From assembly GCA_020726505.1 (NCBI GenBank), contig JAHLEZ010000011.1, positions 1,488,001 through 1,552,000 of the forward strand: a stretch of 64,000 bases of DNA, given 5' to 3'. Below, piece after piece: positions 50,479 to 61,567 of the stretch. Numbering within the stretch: the first letter of the stretch is position 1; the number at the start of each line of letters is the position of its first letter. Origin of the DNA: Leptodontidium sp. MPI-SDFR-AT-0119 (Eukaryota; Ascomycota; Leotiomycetes; Helotiales; Leptodontidiaceae). The notes beneath the pieces were generated by a model. That model was given only the letters and a program-made list of their open reading frames with translations. It did no database searches and was not told the origin of the DNA. A program made the position numbers and the translations under genes.

Positions 50479-52142
50479 ACATCTCACTTTTTTTCTTCTT
50501 TTTTCTTTTTTCTTTTCCCATCCTGGTTTTTGACTTTCTGGTTTCGATTTCCTGAAATTGGTTTTCTTTTAGGGAGAAAAGGCAGACAGATTATTCCACT
50601 TTTGCTTTATTTATTGACTGGTTATGTAGTTGAATGATGGTGGTATCAGGAATCAAGAAGAGAAGTAATTAAGCTTAGAGTGAGGAGGTACTTGTACAAG
50701 TCAAATGATATTGATATCGATATCGTACCTCCCTCTCTCCGTCAAAGAGTCGGGAGTGAGTAATACACAAACGCATGTTGGTCTGTCTATTTGCTGATTT
50801 CAACGGTCATACATGCATGCAAGGATAGCACGATAATGAGATGTTCATAAATCAGACCAATGAAGTGAAAAATCTGCCAGCTGTACAGTACAGTACCTTG
50901 ATGTAATTACCACAAGAGGAGGGATTTAATTTCATCCCTTGGATTTCGGGTAAGCACAGCTTTAGGGAGGTTAAAAAGCTGCTTCAAAAAAAAAAAAACA
51001 TATAAGCGAGAGAAGGAAGACCCCTGAAAGGGGGCCACCACGTTCCCTCCCCCTCACTTCACATCCTCAACACACACGCACAAAAGCAAATTGATGTAAA
51101 AGCTCCTCTCATATATTTCACAATTCTCCTTTATTTGTTTGTTACTCAAACCTCCACCTCCCCTCCCTTCTTCCCTCCTCTCTGGTCCTCCCATCTGCTT
51201 TGCACATCTGGCCGTACACAATGCAAATCCCCTTCCACTACTTAAGTATGAACATAATGCATCACATCGGATTGGATTGGATCGTATTGGATTGCTATCT
51301 TCATCTTTATTTATCTTCAACCTCTCTCGCCCCCCACGGTGCATCCCCAAACTGCATCTCTCCCCACATCGCAACCGCCGACACTCCCACACCACAACCT
51401 CCGAAATCGCGAAACGAAAGCAAAAGCAACCATCCACAAACGCCAGCAAAGCCCCTTCGAAGAAAAAAGAATCCTAGACACCCCAGACCCCCCAAAGCGC
51501 CAGGTTTTGCTGTCCATGTTTCGCAAAACAAACAAAAAATGGAAAAATGGACAGCTATGCGTGTACGTGTGCCCTTAGCCCTAGCCCTGCTATTGTATGC
51601 GTGTATGTACAGATGGTGAAGGAAGAGAAAAAGAGAAGAAACGTGTATGGAGGAGAAGGAAGAAAAACAGAGTCAAGTCGATAACAAGACACGCAAAGTG
51701 GAAAATGGAAAAGGTGAGGTAAGGTAAAACCCAATGCAGAAGCAGCTGGAAGACCCGTGATAGAAATAAAACCGTAAAAGTGATGGAGAAGGAACGACTA
51801 TTTTACAAAGTGGTGATGCAAAGGCAAAGAGACGAACGACCCCCCTTGCTTCGCTGCTTCGCCGCTGCGACGAATGGCGTTCTCCAGAACGCCAAGTATG
51901 TGCAATGCAGTGCCCGTTCAAGAGAGCCCTCGCTGACACCCAGACAGACATTCGTGTGGAGGTAACATGGCGGATGATGACGACGACGATGATGGCAAAC
52001 CGGAACTCCGGCGTGAGTTCGTTGGACGACCGTTATCCCGTCGTTAACCCAAAAACTCCTCATTATGTTTTCCCCTTTTGTGCACCAAATAAACTTTTCA
52101 CCCACGTAACCATGACCCGTATCGTACATCAGAGGAGTGGGA
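50479..52142. other. flank between 5S gene and bZIP gene
   Basis: No gene seen. The right part (about 51050-52142) is CT-rich on the plus strand and lies 3' of the minus-strand bZIP gene, so it may be its long 3' untranslated region. An A12 tract is present at about 50987-50998. Frames here are low-complexity. Confidence 0.5.
50488..50494 (+). terminator. RNA polymerase III T-run terminator
   Basis: Seven consecutive T residues begin 9 nt downstream of the 5S rRNA 3' end. More T-rich runs follow (50498-50515) and could act as back-up. Confidence 0.8.
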
Positions 52143-53874
52143 TTATGATTCCCGTCTTGCATAACCTTGGCTGGCCATCATTTGCTGTTGCTGCTGGTGT
52201 TGCTGGTTCATAGCCATCCCATAAGGATTCATATGAGGGTTGCCGTAGCTTTCAACCGCTTGTTGCATTACTACATTGTTCAAGCCTTGGGTGTGAGCGA
52301 CTGGACAGTCTTTGTGTGCCAGGAGAAGGGTCTTCAAATTGACCATTTCATCCCGTAATTGCGCGATGGTGGCGTTGAGATTGTCATTTTCAACCGAGTA
52401 CATCTCTACTTTCTGTTGAAGGTTTGCAAGCCATTGCTTCTTGCGTTGTCTGCACTTGAGAGCAGCGACCCTATTCGACAGTTAGACATGACATCAAAGC
52501 TAGCAAGAACCCACTAACCTATTCCGTTCAAGGAAGTTCTTGCGCTTCTCCTCGTCGGTCATCTTCTTGCCATTGGCATTGAATTCATCCTTGGACATAT
52601 CTGGTTCCTCATCCTCAGAAGGTGGTTCCATGCTCATGCTCATACCATTGTTGGCCTTGGACTTCTTGTTGGCAGGTGTCTTCGGTTGGTCACTAGCCTT
52701 CCGTCGACCATTCGTCTGGTTATCCTGGGTCGAGTTCCTCTTATTCTTATTTCGTGTCAATGGTCTTGATTGGTCATCCTCTGAAACCTCACTTTGTCCA
52801 CGACCAGAGTTGGTACTGATAGAACCGCCATTGCGGTGGCCAATGTGAGGAGATGTTTCTTGGGATTGACCACCCATTCCCATTGGCATGGGCTGGGCAT
52901 GGACAGTGGATTGAGGCGCAATAGCGTAGTGACTTGTTTGCTGAGGGCCGTTATGAGCGTTGGCGAGTAGGAAGAGGCCGTTGGCCGCGTCATTAGTCTC
53001 GTTCTCATGTTGTCTAAACTGTGGCGGCTTGACATCCAGTCCGTTCATGACGACGTCCTGAGGTTGCGATGTGATCTTTGCGAGCTGGGCAGCTTCACTC
53101 ATCTTTCTGGCGTTGATGTTCATAGCAGTACGGTGGAAGTCTAACGTACCTGGGGTTGCGCCACCAGCCGTAAGAGAGTTGAAAATACCGGATCCGCCTG
53201 GACTTGGTTCCGGGAACATAGAGCCACCACCGCCAGGTGTCAACCCAGTTCGATCACCGGGCGTTGTAGCACTTCGCATATCAGACTCTTGAGGTCGAGG
53301 TCCTTGTCCAACTCTGTGCAGATTGTATGAATCACCAAAGTAGTCGTCTTTTGCTGGACCGGTAAGCATGGCAGGACTCAGAGGACCGGAGCGCAATCCT
53401 GCTGTGGATCCCCAGTAGTGCGGGATAGCTGGTGAAGTGAGAGCAGCAACTGATGGAAGTTTTGTACCCCCGGGAGTTTGAAGACCTCCAGTGGAAGGGC
53501 CAGCGTTGCCCCCGAAGGAAAATTCGAAGGGGTTCGTCTCGTTGCTCAGGTTGTGGACTCCTGAGAAGTAGTCGGGCGTATTGGCGACAGCTGCAGGTCG
53601 TGGAGGGGGAGCAAGTGGTTCCGTATTCGCAGATTCCTTCTTTAATTGTTCTTCTTGTTTTTGTTCGGGCTCTATCGATGAAGATATTAGTTGAATGTTA
53701 TTGGGGTATGCAAAGTTGAGATGGGTATGCGACTGCGATTGAATGCTGTCGCGCCGGCAGATGGACATTCGAAAGAACAGGATGCGGCTTACCGATGGCC
53801 TTTGGAACGTCAGCATTGGGCTGGACAGGCGACTTGGAGGTCGACTTCTTCGTGGCTTCCCTCGGAGGAGACAT
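52143..53874 (-). CDS. atfA: AtfA/Atf1-type bZIP transcription factor
   Basis: Exons 53874-53793, 53671-52519 and 52470-52143 give 520 residues; the introns are 121 and 48 nt, GT-AG. The N-terminal half holds the ascomycete Atf1 landmarks: a TPDYFSGVHNLSNETNPFE-like segment, LPSVAALTSPA, LRSGPLSPAMLTGP, and the Gly-rich TGLTPGGGGSMFPEPSP motif of the stress-response (OSM) region. The second intron interrupts the basic region, which after splicing reads ERNRVAALKCRQRKKQWL. A leucine zipper of about 40 residues follows (EMYSVENDNLNATIAQL, then LKTLLLAHKDCPV). The tail is Gln/Met-rich. Atf1-type factors are targets of the HOG/Sty1 stress MAP kinase and bind CRE-like TGACGT sites. They control oxidative and osmotic stress genes and conidial traits. 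Several Ser-Pro and Thr-Pro sites could be MAPK targets. The ATG at 53874 is the first in frame; only a GTG lies upstream. Confidence 0.94.
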
Positions 53875-56106
53875 GATTGAGTTTGTGTCGGGGGGCACGA
53901 GGGGGTAGGGACGGACGGTATTCGAGGTGAAAGTATGACGCTTTGGATCTGCGCCCGCAGACAGCTAGGTCTGGATTGTGGTTCCTGGGCAGGAGACTCG
54001 ACTCGATAGAGTTGTGGAGTGAGGGGTGAGGGGTTGGGAAGTGAGTGGCAGTGGTGGTGGTAGTGTGGTGGTGCAGGTGAGTGTGAAGCTTCGAGGACGA
54101 TGACGTTGAAAAGTTATGACGCAGGGCCAGGGAGGGAGGGAGCGTAGAAGCGCACTGGAGACTCGTCAATAACTAAGGACGGGAAGGACCAGCCACTTGC
54201 TGGCACTGCAACAACATACCACTTTCGCGACCTTATTGTTCAAAAATCTAAATCAAGCCACAACGCACAGATTGTCGTCGCAGTATGTATGCAGAAGAGA
54301 TGCGCGACGCAGGAGCGACAGACAGTAAGGTGAATCCGCGATGGGGTCGAGGACTGGAAGTGTTCGGTGGTTGGTTGGTGGTGGGTGTGGGTGTGTGTGG
54401 TGTGAGAGGATTGCGCAAGGAGGGACTGGCAACGCGACAGCAGCCCCTGACAAGAGAATCTTCTTCTGCTTCTTTTTCGTCGACGGCGAGATGGGCAATC
54501 CGATCAGAAGCGGAGATTGAACTGGACTTGAATGATGAAGAACGACGTTCCGACAGGATGAAGGTGAATATATTGCCAGCGATTTCTCTTCCTCTCGAGG
54601 ATGGATGGATTTGGTGACGTATTGCGGTTTTTCCTCTCCCCAGCTTGCGACGATACAAAGAGAGCGACTGTCCCCTCCAGCTCTCTCTCCTCTTCTCTCC
54701 TATCTCTGGTACCGGCACTGTACCTAGGGCTGGGCCAGGTCCAGGTTAAGTCAGTAGAGTTTGCGATGCGTGACCTTGCGGCTCTGCTCTCTCGAGTATC
54801 TGTCTGTCCGTGGTGGTGAGGTTCTGTTGTGTGAGTGAGTGAGGTACAGCCGTAGAATTCTCAGAAATGACGCAGAGAATGTCGTCACAGAACTTGGAAG
54901 TGGGAGGCTGCACCATATAAAGCCCAGCCGACGCGGATAGCGTGAGCCATCGTCCGTGCTGGGGGTGGATGGACCAATGAGATTCGAGGATGAGTGTTAC
55001 GCCATGCCCGAATGGGACTCGACTCTTTTCAAAGATTAGAAATGCACCACCAGTTAATTCGCCTCTTTCTTTCACTGCTCTCCTTCCTTTTAACGTCTGA
55101 CTGTGGACATAGAAGGTAACCGAGGAAGCAATGATTAATTACTTAGATGATTATTGACTGTTGTTTTTATCATTTGAAAAATATGAGAGTACCGTGATAA
55201 AATCGAATTGAATTTGACTGACTTTTCCCACTCACTCACTGTACACGCAATTCACTCGTCAGCCCATTCTTCTTCCCCAAAAGGGGGCCATCTCCGGCAC
55301 TGGCCCAGCAAATATCCACCCACCCACTCACTTATTTATTCGGCTTTCTTCTCCTTCGCCGTTTGTCTAGACGCTTTGGACCTCGCTTTTGATTTTACTC
55401 GAACGACTTCGGCTCTCTCCTTTGTCAACCTCGCTTAAGTACCTAAGGAGGAATTCTAAGTATGGTTCTGAAAAGAACCCGGAGTGAATTTGAGGGTCTA
55501 TAGACTTTCGCATAACCACTTTCCAAGAACTTCTCAAGTGCAATGCATTCATTGGCTCGGAGATACGTCCGGAATTATTTGTTTGCCTCCTCGCTACTCG
55601 CTTAAAGAGAGGATAGGGAAAGGAAAGACTTGCATAATCCATCTTCTTTGTTACCTTTGAAATGAAACATTCCTCCATATTAGTAATGGTATTTTACATC
55701 AACGAGTATTCCTTCTTCCGGAGATGCTTCAGGTCCTGGCTCATTCCTCGCTGCGGCATATGATTTTCATTATCATGGAAACCACAGTCTTTGAAGTTCA
55801 AGTAAAGTGAAGTAAACTTAATCAGTTCTCTTTGATTTTAGTAACGTAACGTAGCACTCCGGATTTGTACATTAAAGTAGTTGTTTCTTTCTGATCGTCC
55901 TTGTGAATACTTTCGTCTGGATTTGTATAAAGGTAAAATATGACAGCTTGATGTATTGTTCTGTTCCAATGAAAGGTTCCATCCGAATTTGTACATTGGG
56001 AGATGTAAACAAGTACCTTGAATCGCAGCGTAATAATACACCTATCTTTCCTCCCCAACCTATCAAATCCACCCTCAAAGAACCATCACCTTCACTATCA
56101 TCCACC
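53875..56106. other. intergenic region upstream of bZIP gene
   Basis: The left part is the leader and promoter region of the minus-strand bZIP gene (CT-rich when read on that strand). I see no gene. Frames on both strands are low-complexity. The right end includes the 3' flank of the GST-like gene. Confidence 0.55.
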
Positions 56107-57697
<1,591 letters not shown>

Positions 57698-60591
57698 TGT
57701 AATGTTTTAATCTCCTCAATTATCACTCTTTCTAGATGCAAGCTTCGGTTTTAAATATAAGAGATACAGAATGGTATGAAGTAGATAGGAGAAAATAAGG
57801 TATATTTGTCGTTGCTGTTGATGTCTGGATTGAGTTCTGATTTCGTCACTCAGCATGAGGTCGGTCGGTCATCAAATCGTGGGGTTGGGTTGGTAGAGCT
57901 TCCCCAGTGCCGAGCCGAGGTCCTGCAGCACCCTTGCAAGCACTTGCTGTCAAGCTGGTTGCTGGGATTGGACCAGCAATGTTCTTTCATCTAATCTTTT
58001 GCTTTCCGAAAGCCTAAATAGAAAAGTGTTGTATTTTTATACAGTAAAAGTGGATGCATGAATTGCATGCCTCCTTTTCTCATTCGTGGCCGAATCCAGA
58101 ATGAATCTTGATTCGGCCAAGCAAGCTAGAGGCTGTATATATTCCTTCGAGGAACCAGTACCCCCCCCATTCACCTTTACTTTTGTGGCGAACTAGCAAC
58201 ATGATCAATTATTATTTTTAGGTATTTGTATTCGTGGTAGCGGTTTTAACGGATAGAATTCCTCACTTCTTCGGATAACCCAACTTCTGGAGAAGCTACT
58301 AGCACCCCAAGGAGGAATTTGTGAGTTAGGCAGCTTAAGCTTCAAACGTCTAGGCTCTAAGACCTAAAATAGGGGTTTCTTTCTTTTAAATTTAAAGTGT
58401 TATATAAAACTAGCAGTTCTCGTCTTCGGGCGAAATGTGGGATTGAGACTTACAACCGCCGGAGGGTGCCGGTCTAGACCTTCCACCAGTACTTCTAAAG
58501 CGAAATAAACCCACTTAACACATCCCCCAAGACGGCCCTTTATAGAACCAGAGATATATAAGTTACAATGCATTTTCTAGTGAACAACTTTGTTTATTCT
58601 TTGGAGTTACTCTCCTTTCCCCGGACGGACAGTTTAAAATTTCATCATCCCGCTGTCAGTTACCGAAGTTAGATATCGACATTCGGCAGATCGTCATTGG
58701 TCCGAGGTACGTGGGCCTGGTGTGTTCTAGACCATGTCCTTAGTCTGTGGCTACCTCTTATTTCTTGGAACAGAGGGTGGGTGTTGGGATTGCCTTGGGT
58801 TGGTATCGAGGGCGAAGGGCCTACGGTCCTGACTTTCCTCTTTGGACGCTAATGGGACGAGACGAGAAAGGTGGGTGTTTGCCTGTCTGTGGCCGGAGAA
58901 CTACTTTTCCGGGACTGCATCATTACACATAGAGATATGGGGAGGTGGTTATTCCTATGGCCTAGACTTAGGGATTGAATCTAGGTTTTTTGAGTATTAA
59001 GAAATAAGTTTCACACCTAGATCCTAGACGATCAAGTCGAGTTGACTGGCCCTTCTCTTTCCTGCTTGAATTTCGAAGATCCTCATCTCTACCCACATCT
59101 AGAACTAGATTCATTGGGCATTATAGCGTACGAAGTCTGCTGTTTGAAATTTATCGTTTATCCGCGTCGCGATCTGGGGTTCGTGAAGCAAGCAAGTTCC
59201 GGACATACCCACTGCTCCACACGAAATATTTACATTCTGTCTCGTCATAGAGGACCCATACACTCACCTGTTACTTCAGAATTCAGAATCATTACCTGGC
59301 CTTCAAAATGAGTCCACCTTTGGCCCTCCCAAGGATTCATCTTTTGAACTTTTCAAGTGTTGACAAGCAAATTTAAACTTAAATTAAGCGAATATCTCCT
59401 CTGTGGAGAAATTCGTCGTAAAACATGTACTCATATATATTCCTGCGAGTGATAGACCCAATACAGAATATTAAAGAAACGACCCACGAGCCGGGGGAGG
59501 AACGGCAAGACTTCTGCTAACCCAATGGAGAACTGAAACTCCGAGAGAGAATGCGATGTGCCACAAAAGATCTCTGAATATCTTGAGCATACCCTTACTA
59601 ACTCAATGGAGGTTTGCAATGCCGAAAATGCGATGTGCAATGAAAGGACTAATGAACCTGTCAATTGATACGCCGGCCTAATGGAGGTTTGAGCTTCCGG
59701 GGGTTCGACATGCAACAAAAGATTTATTAAATTCAGAGCCACACTCTCCCTGACTTAATGGAGATCAAAAACTCAGAGAATGCGAAGTGCAATAAAATAT
59801 GTTCTTCATGATAGGCGGCATCTAGGTAGTCGAAGGCTTGAAGTAGTCAAGAATGTCCGCTACGATTTGCATCAAAGCCAGTTTTTGGGAGTGGTTGTGA
59901 GGTCATACTCAAAATTTTGATGTGGGATATTATCCTAGGATACGACGTGCAACAAACTATACATTTGGGCAGGGGGCATGAAATTATAGGTCCAGTCTTT
60001 GCTTCTCCATAAAGTGCATTTTTGGCAATCTGCAGCGAAAGGATCTGGGGGAGAAAAGTATGAAGTCATATGGAAGTGCTACGGTGATGTTATTCAAGAT
60101 GCGATATGCAACATACATACTTTTGAGCAAAAGGCGTGCAGTCATGCTCCACACTTAGGAAGAAGATAAAAGGGGAGAGCCATGGTTCTACGTAAAATAC
60201 CATTTTACGACAACAAAATGGTTCACGGTGGAAAGTATGGGGTCATACCCAAATTTTTAGTGTGGCGGTGATATTGACTTGAACTTCGATGTGCAAGACA
60301 TTTTAACAGAGTGAAACTATAAACTCCAATGGAAATTTTAGATTCCCAAAGCGATCCTTTGCACCAGTTCTTTGTTTACACTGTGTTAATTTTCTTCCCA
60401 TCACACTCTCTCCAAAGGCCATGTGATCCAAGTTTACCTCTCGCACGCTTAAACAAGTTTCAATCAAGTCCCTATAAAATTTGCTACATAACTCCAAACA
60501 ACATATGCTCGAGCTCTGATACAGGCTCAACTACTTTTTCAAAGACCTCTTGCACGAATGCCGCGCTCGCCCAATCAGGCTGCTCTTCAAA
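57698..60591. other. gene-free region with diverged repeat array
   Basis: No gene is recognised. The left part (57.7-59.4 kb) has short frames without family features. The right part holds the periodic repeat described separately. Confidence 0.5.
59517..60300 (+). repeat. diverged tandem array, about 77-bp and 160-bp spacing
   Basis: A motif close to GCGATGTGCAACAAA recurs at 59553, 59630, 59705, 59782, 59942, 60101 and 60286. The spacings are 77, 75, 77, 160, 159 and 185 bp. In the first four units the motif follows ATGGAG and a CTCCGAG-like stretch. In the later units it follows GAAGTCATA or GGTCATA and GTGATGTTAT-like sequence. Copies are diverged by many substitutions. No open frame spans the array. 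Confidence 0.7.
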
Positions 60592-61207
60592 TTAACACAG
60601 TAAACAGCATCTAATGACATGTTCCATTTTGGGTCCCGCTTCCGCGGATACGATGTTAACCCATTCTCTAGCTGCCATGGTTTTAGTACGCTCATGTGGA
60701 AGCCCCTCAATCAAGTGCTGCATCCAAAAAGGACAGTCTTCGATGGCTTTACCGAAACAAAGTTCCAGGAGTAGAATTCCTAAATATTCCAGGTCCCTCC
60801 GAGCATTATCGATGGACGGAAGCTGAGTTTGCGTTTCAATATTCGGAGTAGTAGTGGGTACGGGTGTGAAACTTGGGGCAAGATATGGTTCGTTGCAGCG
60901 AACTGTTGGTCCTGCTCCGTAGAATATGATGTTATCCTTACTCATACCAGTCTTAGGAGCCCAAGGTGTTGATCCCAGCCGCAAACAGGCCAACGCAACA
61001 GAAGCCGCGATTCTATATCTGACACTTCTCGTCAACTTCTCTGACACTCCACGGAACAGCTCTACAAGACTGCACGTTGGAACGACTTACGAGTACCGTA
61101 TGAGTACGAAAATTTTCTCACCAGGAGTCAAATTCGTCTGTCTGCAGTAGCCACCTATTTAGCACGTGTCGCTCAAAGTCGACTCGCTTTAAATGTCCAG
61201 CTGTACA
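60592..61207 (-). pseudogene. truncated DUF7580/HeLo-associated kinase-like fragment
   Basis: The minus strand encodes a piece of the fungal DUF7580-type kinase-like region usually attached to prion-inhibition/HeLo-like N-termini: FERHVLNRWLLQTDEFDS, then after an intron VRYRIAASVALACLRLGSTPW, then YLAPSF, and ARRDLEYLGILLLELCFGKAI, ending EAGPKMEHVIRCC. The intron is 61121-61070 (GTGAGA donor, GTGCAG acceptor) and joins in phase. The frame is open only from 61207, just inside an in-frame TAG, and stops at 60592, before the helical end normal for the family. The several-hundred-residue N-terminal part is absent. It therefore looks truncated at both ends. The family is linked to fungal incompatibility and immune-like proteins, but this copy is probably inactive. 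Confidence 0.6.
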
Positions 61208-61567
61208 CTATTCAATTGTCCTTTGGCGTTGATTGCGATGATGGCTTATAATAAAGTTCCAAGACAACCATAAATTTTTTTTTTTTAAAAAAAAATGGCG
61301 GGCTCGATATCACCAAGCATCCTCTGTCCGTTCCATCAGAAGCTGCTACCCCACTATTTACTGGGGGGCTCGCTTAAATCACACGCGAGATGTCCCCCAT
61401 ACAGCGAACGCTCAACAGTCTGGTATCCTGGAAAACAGTCACTCCATTTGGAGCAAGAGTAAATCACGTCACATTCCGATCACAGCCTTTCTGCAACCCC
61501 TCGCCCACAGTATCCGCACTTTCTCCTTTGTCCTATACTACATGAGAATTTTTAGCCTTCAATCTGA
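61208..61567. other. short intergenic region with T12A9 block
   Basis: No gene seen. A T12 run followed directly by A9 occupies 61275-61295. The right end is the 3' flank of the alpha-kinase gene. Confidence 0.6.
61275..61295 (+). repeat. T12-A9 homopolymer junction
   Basis: Twelve T residues followed immediately by nine A residues, a perfect potential hairpin stem, in intergenic DNA. Confidence 0.9.
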
